From positions 3,366,142 to 3,430,141 of the forward strand of contig CM067532.1 in the NCBI GenBank assembly GCA_034509925.1: a stretch of DNA of 64,000 nt, in the 5' to 3' direction. Positions 39,046 to 56,300 of the stretch are shown here, in pieces (position 1 is the stretch's first letter; the number at the start of each line of letters is the position of its first letter). The notes under the pieces are model-generated. The model did not search any database. It was given only the letters and a program-made list of their open reading frames with translations, and had not been told where the DNA came from. The stretch comes from Hirudinaria manillensis. Taxonomy: Eukaryota; Annelida; Clitellata; Hirudinida; Hirudinidae. Made by a program: the position numbers and the translations under genes.

Positions 39046-39280
39046 TCTTGTTCTTTTTTTAAAGAAATAAACATTGCAATCATTCACACAACATCAAGTG
39101 ATATACATTTAATAAGCAGTGCCACATCATCAATTGCCCAACAGTCCAGGTCTCATTTAGCAACTTTTGAGTCTATAATCGAGTCAAAAGTTTCAAATAT
39201 ACAATAAATTAACAAATACAAGGTTTCAATGCTAAATCTAATCTTATTAAATTTGGATTCCAAGCATCAAATCTTAAACA

Positions 39281-40266
39281 CAGTGGTACCCCTGCTTAAC
39301 AAATGTGATCTGTTCCATCCACAGTTCATTCTTAACACAGAGGGGGGAATAGTAAAAATCAAAATTTTATCAGAGAAAAGAAATATTTTTTTTGCTAAAA
39401 ATTTATTCTCTAGGTTTAGATGCTGCCACAGTTAGAACAGAGAATTTTCCATTTCTAAATGACAGATGACCTGGATTGGGACTGTCCTTGTCCTTGAGTG
39501 GAAGAAACCTGAGCCTCAACTCCAGATCTAAGTCCTGTTCTGCATCTTTATACGGAAGAAACTGCTTTCAGAACAATCCTGCAAGGATTAGAGCCTTATT
39601 CCTGGAAACCTTCTTAGTAGCACTTCATCAGCACTGACTGTCTCTTTATGCATAACCACAATGTAGAATCCACTTCTATTCTGAAAATGATAAAATCCTC
39701 TGCTGGCCTTGAATTCCTCTTTTTCTTTGGCTACTGAGCTTGAACCTGCCTTTCTTTCCTCCAGCTCTTCATAGATTAACTTGGCCCTCTCACAGATGAG
39801 TTCATGGATGTCATTGGATCAGCATTCATCTGCCTCTCATTGATCCAGATTATCAGGGGCCTTTCTGCTTTGACCATGGGTGATTTTCTGATCCCCTCAC
39901 TGTATATGTTTCTGGTCAAATTTAGGGACCATTTCTGAACTTTAGTATAAGTAAAGGTAATTCCCAAGTTGACTTGACCTTTTTTTGCTCTTTTTAGCCA
40001 AGATTATCCCAATGGTTGACTTTCTGAATTTGAACTCCTTTATTCCTTTGCTGTGGTCTTCAATGGCATCTTATTTGATTTCGATTTTTAGAAACCATGT
40101 TCATATTTCATAGAAGTACTGAAATTTTCAAATTTCCTCAGTTCCCTTGCAACGAAAAGACAATCAATTCTAAAAGAGTACGCGCGCAAGCAATATGACT
40201 AAGGGTGGGTCACAACGTGTCAAACGATTTCGTTCTGCGAAGGGTTCGTTAAGCGGGGTACCACTG
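39281..40266 (-). mobile_element. Tigger/pogo-family DNA transposon relic, ~986 bp
   Basis: Terminal inverted repeats begin CAGTGGTACCCC and continue xGCTTAAC at both ends. On the minus strand a decayed transposase fragment is readable: WINERQMNADPM, then ELICERAKLIYEELEE and EFKASRGFYHFQNRSGFY followed by SAD. This is the CENP-B/Tc5 helix-turn-helix DNA-binding domain of Tigger transposases. The DDE catalytic domain is missing, the N-terminal part has stops and frame changes, and the TA target duplication is no longer recognisable. It sits just upstream of the known part of THOC6. Confidence 0.85.
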
Positions 40267-40599
40267 CTGAACATATAGGCTTATGACAAACTCAGTCAAT
40301 GGTTCAGATACATCCATTTCAATCATCAGTAAGCAGCTCAACATATTGTTCGAGAAATGAAAACTCTACCAAAGTTTTATTCCGGAGCTCCATAATGAGT
40401 AAAATGTTTATATAAAAAGCCGGCTAATGATATATAAACAAAATTACAAAATGGTTCTTTGTCCAAAAAGTTATAAACAATTTTTTTAAACGACAGATAT
40501 TGTTTAATAATTGACTGATCGAATTAATGAAATAAAATTTTTATCTCAAAAAAATTATGTTCAAGTATTTTTGTTCTTATAGCTCTTGTTTCGTCCTTT

Positions 40600-40960
40600 T
40601 GGATTAGGGCTGGCGCTGGGGTATTCGAAAGACTAGCAACTATGATTCTGACATGTGACTACAACGAAGAGCAACAGGGATGATTAAGGGTCTGGGAAAA
40701 CTAAGTTATGAGGAGTGGCCGAGAACAAATCTAGAAATAAGGAGGGACTTTGTAGAAGTTTCCGGATATTATATTAACAGGAAGGGAAGATTTACCAATA
40801 TCACAATTAGTAAGGAAGGGAACTGGAACAATGAAAACTAAATGTTTCAATACAAGACTAGTTGGCTTGTAGAATAAGTTAGGCGGAGAGAGCGTGTTTT
40901 CAGATTCAGTAAAAATATTTAAAATAAAGCTTTCAAAATTCTGTCAAGTGACTGATTTTA
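40600..40960 (+). mobile_element. decayed LINE reverse-transcriptase fragment
   Basis: Broken frames read QRRATRMIKGLGKLSYEEW and later RRDFVEVSGYYINRKGRF. This matches the segment of non-LTR reverse transcriptases that reads QRRATKMI.GL..LSYEERL...L..LE.RR.RGDLIEVFKI. Several indels are present and there is no intact ORF. Confidence 0.7.
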
Positions 40961-41580
40961 TTGAGCAGGATGTAAGCCAATCTACATTATTATTACATGG
41001 TAATTCATAAAGTTAATGAATTATGCTATTGAATTTTTAATGAACACTCCAATCAGACACTAAAGCTAAATCCACCCCAGTTGCATTTAGCCCCTTTCTA
41101 CCCTACCCCAATCTATGTCATAGATAATAGTGGTCAGTGAAAGTGAACCCTGAAAGAACGCTCTTCTGAGTTCTGAGTGCTCATGTCCTTATTCTATTAG
41201 GTGGACATTTTTATATTGCTCTCAATATGGAAAAAATCCCTTTAAGAGGTTATTCAACCCAATTATACAGTTCCCTACAACCATTAAAAACGAAATTGAT
41301 GATTTTGAGGTCACACATTGGCCCACTCAGCCAGCCTGATCTCCATCTTGGCACAAACTCGCCCCAATCAGTAAAAGCAAAATTCTTGTAGACCATGTAT
41401 ACATTTTAACACTACCAAAATCACTGTGTCATTCATAATTGTAAGCCATGAGAATATTCAAAATAAAATTATAATTCTGAAACCATTATAAGAAAAAAGT
41501 ACTTGATGAAGTGTTTGATATTCATGAACAAACTGAATGCACATAATTTAGATCTAAGGCAGATATAATTTCAAAAATAA

Positions 41581-44978
<3,398 letters not shown>

Positions 44979-45524
44979 GTCTGTCTTTCTGAAACAAGAG
45001 ATAATTAGTAAATTACGAATGATTAGCATATTGCTTATAAACATCATCTAGACAACCCCTAATTGAGCCATTCCTGTTCTATTTTTAATATTTATCATTC
45101 AATATCGTAATTTTTTTACCTTAAACTCTTAGAAAATACGCTATAATTTGGATCCTTCTCTATACTAATCTACCATAGATCCAAAACTGTAATCCATAAA
45201 TGTTATAATTATAATGAGTATGCCATAGTATGCGCATTGCCGGAGTCACGTTGCAACTAAAAGTTATTACAAAATCTTCAAATCGCAAACATTTATTAGG
45301 AATTGTAACATCGCTCGGAGGTGCTTAGTTGGGTTGTCATTGAAATTTGAACACGTTTCTCTAACGTAAAGTAGCGCATTCCTATTTGAAACTAATCGGC
45401 ACCAGGAAGAAAATCGTATTTCACAACTAAATCAACGGTACAAAGTTTCCACAAAACTTATGTTCAGAACTTTCTAAGTTTCTAAATAATTCAACTAACA
45501 ACCGATAAACTAACAACCTACCGG

Positions 45525-45600
45525 CTTTTTCGACGTAGAGTCACAGAGCACCTGCAGAAGATACCGCACGGCGCACGCTCAATGACATCGTTGCCTTACC
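45525..45600 (-). promoter_or_regulatory. probable ACAT1 5' UTR exon and promoter
   Basis: A GC-rich island on the minus strand ends in a strong donor (AAAAAGCCG|gtaggt at ~45525), and a matching acceptor (tttcag) lies just upstream of the ATG at 44978. The start site is inferred only from composition and splice signals. Confidence 0.5.
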
Positions 45601-46388
45601 AAGTAAATTATCGAATCAAGTTCTTAATTTTACATTTATTAAAAATACTAATCTAATTTTACTTCTAATTTTGAAGACCTAAAATGCTCGGCAGGATTCA
45701 GTGTAGCTGCAGTTAGAGCTATTAGTGATCAAATCGAAGGAAAAAAGACCATAATAGTTATGGTAACTATGCAACTTCAATATTATAATTTTTTGAGTGT
45801 AATGGAGTCAGAATTGCTGTTAACGAACTGTTAACAACAGCAGCGGCCGACTGCATCCACAATTTTAAAATTGATCGAGATGGGAGGAACAATATAATAA
45901 CATTTAAAATAATTAATTTATTATAAGCAATGTCCAGTAACCGAAGTTAATCACATTCAGTTTGTATAGCAGCCAGCCGCATATGCCTACGTTCGCTGAC
46001 CTTGGTTACCACTGATTATCTCGATCGTTCGCAGTCGTCAATCGCTTTCATATCTCACAGCACTCCCTCCCTTGCTGGAAGGCCGATTTTATTCCCTCCA
46101 CCAATTGGTAGCACATTCGCTAAAAGACTTATCAACCTACCAACCTCGACAGGATGACTGAATAATTTTGAGAGTGATCGAACGACCCACTACAGAGGCA
46201 AAGAGAATGATTTAAAGGACATTTCCTAAAGCATATGAGCTTTTAGGACCAAACTTAGCTACCTGGACTAATTCCACAAAGTCTTAAGGAGCCCAAACAA
46301 CCCAGGCCAAAGACATCATATGTCTTCATTTCAACAATGCAACAAACAGTACCAGTGATTTAAACATTTATTTAATATTTTGGAGATA
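45601..46388. other. intergenic ACAT1 / MMADHC
   Basis: Promoter side of ACAT1 and 3' flank of MMADHC. The ~45960-46300 part is more GC-rich than its surroundings but has no open frame or repeat I recognise. Confidence 0.4.
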
Positions 46389-49053
46389 TTAACTCTCAAA
46401 TAATTCAATTAAGGTCAGTACCAATGGATGATGGATCGGTGCAGTGGTTACCAGGCAACCTACAAACTTGGAGTCTTCTTTATGGTCTATTAATGTGCAA
46501 CCCCCATAAACCTGCAATTTCACTGCTAAGCTTCTGTATCTTTTTTCAGCTTCATATGCAGTTATGTCATTGAGTCCACTTCCAAAATACTGACAATTAA
46601 ACAACACTAGCAAGTTAATCAAATACTAATTCAAATTATTTTTTATTTAGTTTTTATAAAAAGTAATCAAACAAATCACTACTAACCGGTTTCTCGCTCA
46701 GATCGATAAAATCGGCCCAGGATCCGACCTTCTGAAACGACTCGCATATTTCGTAAGCTGCATCACTAAACTACAAGTTAAGGAAATGTTTAATTATTGA
46801 ATATTAACTTAAAATGAATGATCATTTTAATAACTAAAATCACCACCTCCTGTGTATTGTCGCAAGTGTCACCCTTTCCATCCTTGAGATAAACATTTAT
46901 GATGGTCAACCTCTTATTCAATAGTTCCGCACTTGGGAAAATATCATGCAGGTCTTTCTTGAGTAGAAACGGACATTCCTCGGCATAATAAGAATATCTT
47001 TCAAAGACGTCGCTAAATTCAATGCCGTTCATTGCCTTTGATTTCTGGAGATAGAAAAAAGATGTTAAGACTGAAAGCGGTAAAAATAAAAGCAAATCAA
47101 GTAACATGGACTACCTACAAGAAACAAATTGTGCCTTTGTTAATAAGCTTACAAAGCAAAAATACAAGACTAGTGATTTATTTAAATACAAGTCACAGTG
47201 ATTTGGAAGATTATCACTGAAAATATTGAACAAATCTTTTCTCAAGGAAAATATTCCTTGACTTTATTTAGTTAATGTTGTAAATTGAATCAATAAGCTT
47301 TCCAAGCTGTCCAAAGCTCAGTTGGAGTCTGATTTTCAATCAGAAGTGTTGGTAATTATTTTAAAATTTCAATTTTGGTTTGGCTTATAAACCGCCTATT
47401 AAGTCTTTTTGTAGTCGTAAAAATTTATATTGAAAAATGTATCTAAAATTAGTAGGGAATGTTTTCATTTTGTTATTTTTTATTGACTCATAATATTTCA
47501 AACATGAGTTCTTTTGTGAGGAGGCAAAAGAACTGGTAAATGGAATCACCCCGTCAAAACTTATGGCATATGGGCAGGACCACTACTAATACTTGGGTAT
47601 TCATGGTCAGACATTAATTAGCCCACTTAATAAACACTAATTAACAATTAATTTGCAAATTTAAATCACTATCAAATAATGGTAATGTTATCAAATCAAC
47701 AACTAACCTCATTCATGGCCAGAAACTGCTCCAAAACGGACGACTGCCTTTCATGATTCAGTTCCAATGTTAAAATGTCGGCATCATAATTCGGTTTTAT
47801 TGGAGACAGCATCTGTTTAGGTGCATTGGAGCCGACCAATCCCGGCAAAGGAAACCTCGAGTCCTTCGGTTCAAAGACCCCCAGCTTGGTTTCAGGCCAA
47901 ACGAAAGATGATCCTTAAAATTCCCATCAAATGCCAAATTATGAACAAATGACAAATTAAATAGTATATAAATTTACTCACTTGAGGAAACAACTTCTGG
48001 CTGATACAAAAGCTTTGGTGGATGTCGCTCATCCTGGGATGAAAATGATCTGAATTTATTGAAGAGGGGTATATATGCTTTCAGATTGCCATATGCTCCC
48101 TGTCTGAACCTTACCAGGGACTGAAATACCAACATTATAAGAATATAAAGCAAATCATTCTAAATAAAGGATATCAAATACTTTTGAGTTAACAAACATA
48201 ACTTCATAATTATTAGTTTAGGAACAAACTTGAGTAAACTACTTAGAGTAGAGAATCTCAACACATATTACTAGAAATCTCAATGCAATCAATTAATACA
48301 TCAGCAAAAAAAAGCATTTTGCTTATATGAAATTGCCAATTCTGGCATGGTCAGTTCTCAGTGCAAACATTAAAATAAATGTCTGAGTGATTCAAGAATG
48401 AGTATTTCATTACTATGAAATCAAGAGCCTCAAAGCATTTGTAAATTTACAACATTTGGATCAGGTCTTCCAATTTTTCAAGAGCTTTACCAAAACTTTA
48501 CAATAGTTATCTCAACAATGCAATCAATAAGAACTCAATCCTCTTGAAGCAGACATCAAGTTATATCATTTCAGCTTATTTATATCCATATTATTGTGTC
48601 TGTAAATAATCTTTTAAAAAACTAAAAATGTGTCCAAAAATAGACTGTATAGATTTTTGGAAATTCTAAATGAATATTGCTACAGTTTTGAGGTATAAAC
48701 ATTTAAACAACATAATGAATTGATTAATTTTTTAATTCATGCTCTGCAAATAACTGTTTTGAGATAGTTTGATCTTAAAGAATGGATAACCACATTAATC
48801 TTTAAATCTTGTGAAATGGTTAAACTGAAAAAATAACTGAAATGAATTTATTGAAGTATAGCATTAATGATGACGAATCAATAGCTCCTGATTGACTTTT
48901 GTGATTTGTAAGTAAATAATTTCATGATTACTGTAAATATTTCGTAATTTGTAAGCTAATTGAATCAAACCTCCACACGAAAATTATTGCTCTGCATTTT
49001 CGCTGATAATAATGCAATAGATTTACTTAATCGAGTAAATTACTCACCTTCAT
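46389..49053 (-). CDS. MMADHC: cobalamin trafficking protein CblD
   Basis: MMADHC works with MMACHC to route vitamin B12 to methionine synthase and methylmalonyl-CoA mutase. Exons: 49048-49053, 47982-48120, 47708-47913, 46847-47044, 46687-46770, 46389-46589; 277 aa (human 296), phases closing. Seen: an N-terminal basic, Ser/Phe-rich presequence (MKSLVRFRQGAYGNLKAY); SSFVWPETKLGVFEPKDSRF (family: VWPDE.MGPFGPQD.RF); YYAEECPFLLKKDLHDIFP; SWADFIDLSEKPYFG; and the terminal nitroreductase-like strand region YGGCTLIDHKEDSKFVG. The Cys-Cys pair of the human protein in this last region is Gly-Cys here. The initiator exon contributes only Met-Lys; an upstream 5' UTR exon is expected because an acceptor-like ttacag sits at ~49075. 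Confidence 0.92.
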
Positions 49054-49699
49054 AGGCAACGACAGTGTGTGCCTGTAACGATCAAGAATATAATGATTTA
49101 GAAGAATTTCATCGTAACATCGCAGACACAAACTACACTCTAAAATAAATTAGCATTTTTAGTAATACACAAGTTAGCTTCAGCTTTAATGTGAATATAT
49201 ACAATGACACTTAAAACAAGGGCCTAACACTAACACAAGTTTCCTCAGATGTAACAAAAACAATCGAATCTAGTAAACAAACGTCCTTTAGAGATGATGG
49301 CCGATAATTAATTACATTATATATCTTTTCGTAACATTAAAATAATGTGTTCAATTAGTTAGCTTATTAACATATTAATCTATAATAAATTTAGTTGTTT
49401 ATCTCACACTTTGAAAAGCCTGAGATCTTGTGGGTGAAATGGTTGAGATGATTTTGAATCTCCTATCGTCTGGAGTACAACAGAGACGTAATTTGGGAAT
49501 GGGCAACAACCCCCTCACTAATTATAATTTACTCATTGGATGGCTATTGCCCTACCCTCTGCCTATTGTCGAGAAACAAAAAATAAGGTTGTCTGGCCTT
49601 CCCTTGAGTCAACGACTCAAAATTATTCCCTGCCAATATTTCCCTAGCTGAACCATCATAGATCAAGGACCGGAGCTATTCGCTATACAAAGCTAATTT

Positions 49700-50177
49700 T
49701 GTTGAATTTTTCAAAATAAATTTGAGACACAGCGCCGTTATCCCGATTAGCAAAGATGATGAAATATTGAACCACTAGAATCGGATTGATTAAGGTCTAA
49801 GTAATGCAGCTTCCCAGGACTGAGGCATTCCTCCAAACAATTATTAATTTGTCCGTTCATCAAATCGCCATAAAAGCACATTACAATCAAGCTATAGAGA
49901 TAAAATCATCTACCTCGACCTCAATGTTCAAGAAATCAATTAAATCGCATTTACTCGGTACCCAAAATATTACTTCAAAATCTCATGAGCCGCTAAAATG
50001 AACTTTAATGTATAATAGCCACGGAATTGATTTGTAACTTGTTTTTTTTTTTGTGAATAGGTTGCTCATAGGTTGTTCCCTTCGGGCATCCTTTGGTATC
50101 ATATAATCGCGGTCCTTATATTGTTAATTGTGTTATATTGCTGATACCAAGAAAACAATAAATCAAATCAAATCAAG
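49700..50177 (+). mobile_element. decayed LINE 3' end with (AAATC)n tail
   Basis: The frame at 49804-50001 ends with AIEIKSSTSTSMFKKSIKSH, like the LP..I..S.S...FKK.LK.HL terminus of non-LTR reverse transcriptases. A 3' UTR follows with a short AATAAATCAAATCAAATCAA tail at ~50155-50177. The upstream boundary is uncertain; 49054-49700 shows nothing recognisable. Confidence 0.5.
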
Positions 50178-50363
50178 CCAATCCGCAATTCAAAGTGAGC
50201 AATGAGTGGCTTTACCAGAGAACTTATTAAACTGGTAATGCCAAAAACTTGGAGGAATGGTGTTAGCATCTTATACTCTAACCCATTTGAGAATTCAACA
50301 TCTAGAGAATGAATTAACAAAACAATTTTATTTGCATAAAAAAAATATTCAAAATATTTAACA

Positions 50364-53300
50364 CTAATTAAGAAACTGGAGATTGTTGATGAGTTCCAAT
50401 ATGCATGAAAACAAGCAGCATTCATTTGTCTTGATGTACTCAATGTATCTCTTGACAAGAGAACTGATGTTCGTGTTTGCATTCTTTTGACATTCAACCA
50501 ACTGAATGTAGTTGGTGATTGTATCGTAACAGAAAGCTGCTAATACGGGTGATGGGGGTTGTGAACTCGTCTCAGAACCAACCATGTTTTTGGTGAACTT
50601 TAGCTGTAAAACAATAAAATCCTTACATATCATAATTCTCTCAAAGTCAGACAATTAGTTTTTTAATACTAACCACAAATATGATCTTCCTGGATACCAA
50701 CAGGGCACAAGACCCAAGACCATATTCTAAACCTGTGCCATGAGGCATCATCAACAACAGTTGGATTTGCCAATTGAGATTCTTATCAGGATTCTGCAAT
50801 TGAAAATATAACAAATTAAAACATCATGTGAATCAAAAATAATAAAAGCTCAACAACCAGTACCATGTCAAGTCTTAAAATCTGAATGAAGTCCTTCAAT
50901 ATATGGTACTGAATCTTGAGTAGATTGCAGAACCCCTCCAATCTCAGAGGCTTAAATGGAAATATGGCAACCTGGAACAGAAAAATAAAGTTATATATCA
51001 AGTCACCTTCAGAACCTTAATGTGAAATCCTAAAATCAAACGAAGTTCCCAACAAACCTTCGATTCAAAGTACTTTTCCAAGACGGGAAGATCATCTTGT
51101 TGCCATGGTGCCATTGGATCTTCAAATGTTTAAAAAAATTTTTAATGAGGATATTATTGTAGAAGAGAAAGGCTTTAAGTGATCACTATCATAATGGCAG
51201 TTCAGTCAAACAATAAATCATGGTCATAAACAACTGACCCTGTATGGGGAGGATTTTGAGTTGAAGCTTTGAGTTTATGAGTGAAAACTTGAGGTTCAAA
51301 CTCAACATTTCACATTTAGCAGTTACAGAGTTTGGATCGGTTGTTGTTAGGAGTGTAAACTAAAAAAAATGTTAATATAAGAATTAATAATAACTTAAAT
51401 GCTAAAAACTTTAGAAAAAAGTTCAGATGAACAATATTCCTGATTTGACTGCAAAAATTGATTAAAATAAAAATTACACTGTCATCAGATGAAAACAGGA
51501 TCTGCAGGTATCTTTTGAAAAATGCTGCTCCAAGGAACCTCTCCAAAGGAGATCCAGGACAGCCAGGAGTTTGAGAGATGAGTTTGTTGAAGAATTCAGA
51601 ACTGATGACTTGAGAACTACCATCATCAAGACTTGGTCTCCAAGAGACAACTGAGAATCAAAAAGAATTTAATATTTCATGATAGGCAAAGTTAGCTTGG
51701 AGGGTTGCATTTCTCCATGCAAATGTGGTTAGCAAATGTTTGCGATGTGCTGCATAACACAACTTGGCCTGAGTTGGCACTGGAGTGGTTGACCTCTGAG
51801 CCATTCAAAGATGATACATTTATAATTAATTAAAACTGTAAAAATAAACATATCAAATCGTTCGTTAGATGCTCACCAGTTTGATTGGCAGGAGATTGGG
51901 TAAACATGGTTGACGGAGAATTGTTGTTGGAATTCATCAGCATCTGAGCTGGTGAGGATGCTGTCAGCTATAAATAACCACGAGTTATTTAACAAAAGAA
52001 ATAATTAAAAAATGTTTAATAATTAACAAATTAATAGGAAATAATTAACAAATTAAGAATAATTATATAAATAAACCATATGTTTATCATAATGTAATTA
52101 TCTACTTTATGACTGAGTGGTGAATTGTGGTTGAGAAAATTCATCCCCGTCGACATGAAGTCCATCTGTTCAACTCCCATGGGTGATGATTGGGAATCTT
52201 CCTCCTTTATGTGGACCTTCAAACTTTGCATTTCATTCACAAAACTTTCAATGAAGGACTGAAAGAAAAGGAGTTAAATGATTAAAAGCAGATTTAATGA
52301 CATTTGTTTTTTTATTTGTTATTTATTTATTATATTTATAATATTATTTGTTTCAAACCTTGAATCCTGGTATTGGAGCATAAATCTCAACTCCATTTCT
52401 AGAATACAATCCATCTTTGATGGTCAGGCTATTTGAGCCACTGTTGATGTCAATGCAGAACAGTGATTGATAGACGACCTTGACATGAAAAGGGGACTGG
52501 GGAATGATGGTGAAGTTCTGAACTGGCACTGGAGAATTCTTCTGCAGTTGTTGAATATAGTTCACATTATTTAATTAATTAGTTAATTAATTATTTATAT
52601 TAAATAATTATATTAAATTTATATTAAATAATTAATTAGTTAATTAATTAATTTGAAATTATTTAATCAAGCAATAAATTGACTTGCCTTCAACCATGTG
52701 ATGGGAGATGTGTTCAGTTTGCTGATGTGACTCCATATATTGAAGGTGTCTTCAAAAATCTTCAAACAAAAACAGAATTTGAATGTTTAAATGTTAAATT
52801 AAACCTTTAAAGATAATGTGGTATCGAGCTTGAAAAGCTTCAACAACATTCTATGAATGCCTTATGACAGTTTCATAATGGTTACTTAACTCCAAATGCA
52901 ATCTTAATTATAATTTATATTAATAATAATTAATTGTAATTTAAAGTCTTAACCCACAATTTAAAAAAAAAACAATGTCAGCTCAAATAATTACAAAATG
53001 ATTCAAACCCTGCATAGACCATAAAGTGACTTGTTCTCATTGAAGAAATGCTCCAAGTAGCTGAGAGTCGTGGAATGACAGTTGCTTATCGGTGAAGGAA
53101 CACCAGTGGACAAAATGAGTTGGAAGCCTTTTAGTTTTGGGGAGTAAAGCAGGTCGACCTATTCAATCAAAATAATTTTATAATTTAAACTTAAATTAAT
53201 TTAAATTTGCATTAATTCAATTTACTCCAAATGACACGTAATGCATGTCCTCAATTATTTTAAACTCACGCAGAAGGCATTGCCGGGCCCGTAGGAAAGA

Positions 53301-56300
53301 GCGATTTTGTTGAATGTGTAGTTCATGACTTCAACAGTGGGCAGCAAAGATTGCTTAAGTGTTGAATCTGCAATGAAATTGTTAGTGACAGTTGGTTAGT
53401 TAGCTGGTTATTCATAAACCTATTTATCGCAAGAAAACTGATTTGCTCACTGTTATAAATAGAGGCGAATGGAAGAACGGCTTGGTAAAGGTAACAAACT
53501 TTAGACCAATCATCAACAAAGGAGGTGACTGTGTTCTTTGAATCTCCCAATTCATATGAGAATGTTAAGTGATGAAGACCATCTGAAGCATTAATATAAA
53601 GCACATAATTATTAAATTACATGGTGGTTCTAAAATTTCAAAATTATTGCTACCTTTACTCTTTATTGGAGATGCAGTGAAAATAATCTGAAAAACCCAA
53701 TGAATCAGTATTTCATTCAAAAATTCAATATTTAAATATTTTTTATTAATTATATAATAATTATTAACATATTTAAATATTTTAGAATCTGTATCATCAA
53801 TTAGCACTACATAAATAAATAAGTAATTACAATCATTTCCCCCAACAAAATTATTGCTCAAAACAACTCACTTCAACAAGCCAATTGATTCTCTCCCTCC
53901 TAAGAAGCCTGAATGTCACAGACAGCACTGTTGCTTTCAACCACTTCTTGACATCATTACCAACACCTTCAATCTCTGGGTAGCTGCACACGTTAAGAAT
54001 TAAATTATTAAATTAAATAAAGAAAGAATTTGTTTTTAGCAACAGTTAGTCAAATTGAAAATTAATGAAAAAGACCTCAACAAAGTCAGGATGAGACCCA
54101 CACCTGTGGGTTCCGGGAGGTACCTCGTGTTTGAAATGCCACGCCTCAACAGCTGCCAAAATATATTATAATATTAATTAGCTAATCAAATATATTAACA
54201 CAACTATATAATTCGAGAACAACTGATTAATAAAGTCAACCTCTTCTGACAGTTCGGTGAAGCAGAGCATGTCTTCGCAATACGTGTGAACAAACATCAA
54301 TTCCTTGGACAATTCCCCAAATCTGGCAACATTCCCCGAATAAAGATTGGCAGCAGGAGAGTACTGAAAACAACCATAGATGATTTAACAGATTCTTTAA
54401 GACTCAAAGTGATCCGTTTGTGATTCTGAGATATTGGTTCTTCATATTGGAAATAGAATATTTCTAAATACCTTAACAGAATCTGTGGACATTCTTTCCT
54501 CTGAATCTGAAATACAAATTTAATAGAATTCATTAAGTTGCCTTATCTGAATGATCAGTCAGTCATATTATAAATTAATCTTTAGATTAAATAATCAGTC
54601 ACATTATTGTAAATTAATTTAAATGATCAGATTTATTCCTTACGTATTGCGATCCATTTTTCAACAAATTCCGGATTAACTTCTTTCAAAATACTGTTCC
54701 CATTGGAATCCCCATGCAGATAAAACCTGATTGCATCCTTTTCATATTTGATTATCTACAATTTTATGTTATATTATCATTTCAATGTTTCTTTGTAAAA
54801 TTGCTACAATAACAATCAATTCAACCAGTTTGTTCTTGGTGGCATTGTTAAGTTTCACGACGTGGGTGTTCTTAGAATCGGGTATGACCGTAGAATAATT
54901 CAGCTGAGTCATTGGAGAGGATTCAATTAACCTTTTGTAGTTCTTCATTGTGATGTGTTGCCTATCAATAAATATTAGTTAAAGTCAGATGAAATTCTTC
55001 CAAAAGTAAGTTTTTTTTACAAGATTACCTGATGTCAAATATGATGTGCCTCAAATCTTTCTTATCAGAATTGAGAGATTCTGCAAGACTCGATTCAAAT
55101 GATGAGACTGAAAGATAAAGAAAAGTTCCCATTTAACATCACCATCGTCATATTCATCATCATCATCATCAATTCAGACTCACCTGAAGTAGGCAGGTTG
55201 ACAACAAATGTACCCTTGAGATCATCAATGGAGATGATGATGACCTCCTTCAGAGGTGGGACGAGCTGAATGGAAATCATGGGAGGAACGCTGGTCATTT
55301 CGCACTTCAGCTGCATGAACATCTCCAGCTCTCTCTTCAACTCCTGAAATTTTATTTGCATGCATTTTAAGCTTTAAAGTATCAATTTGATATTCAGATA
55401 TTCAAAGAGTTTACCTTAAGCTTTATTGTGCCTCTTATTTGAATTGTGTGGGTCCAGACTTTTTCTAATGAGAGACATGCAACCTAGAACCATAGCAATG
55501 AATACTTTATGTGATAATAATCCAAGTCATCATTCATCATCATCATCACTCACATTGATCTGCTTGAGGCATTTCACCCCGTCGACACCCATGATCTGAG
55601 GAAAATGTGTAATTTGGAGTGGCTTTCCAAACTTTTTGTCATCCACGTGAACATTCAGTTTGAATCCTGGCAACATTATTTATAAATTTATGAACAACAT
55701 TACTAATTAAAAAAAAGAATTATTAAGTAGCCTATTTTAATTGCATTCTATAAACTCAATCCCAACTGCTTACCTTGATGGTATGGCTTCCCTTTAGGTT
55801 TGCTATGATCACTGCATGTTACATTACAAATTTATTTTAGAATTAAAATATCATTAAAGCAATGGTAAAGCACGGATCAACTTACGTCAACCTCCAATAA
55901 GAAATGGTCAGGCTCCTTCCTGCCGTGTACTCGTCGACCTTCATGTGGTCACCAAAACGTTCTCTGATCAAGGTCATGGCCTTTAAGAAACAAACCCGTC
56001 GTCGTTAGCAGTTAAAGCGAGGCTAACGGTTATTATTGATCGTTAATAAAATCAATTAACTCATTCACAATGGAAATGCCAATCTCTCAAAGAGCAAACA
56101 AATTCCAGCAGTGGTTCTAACCTGATAGTGAAGAACTTCAAGCTGTAATGACTGACAAAAATAATCTGAAAAAAAAAACAATTTCAAAAATCGATTAACA
56201 ATTTACGAATTAGCTGTTTATCAATTAACTACTTACGAAGGCAGTTATAAAGATCGTGAAGTGGTTGTTCACTTTCGAGGAGTCTCATTTGGATAACTTC

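Noticed and set aside
49430..49651. Plus-strand 73-codon frame upstream of the decayed LINE
   Set aside because: No recognisable family, low complexity of evidence, next to TE debris.
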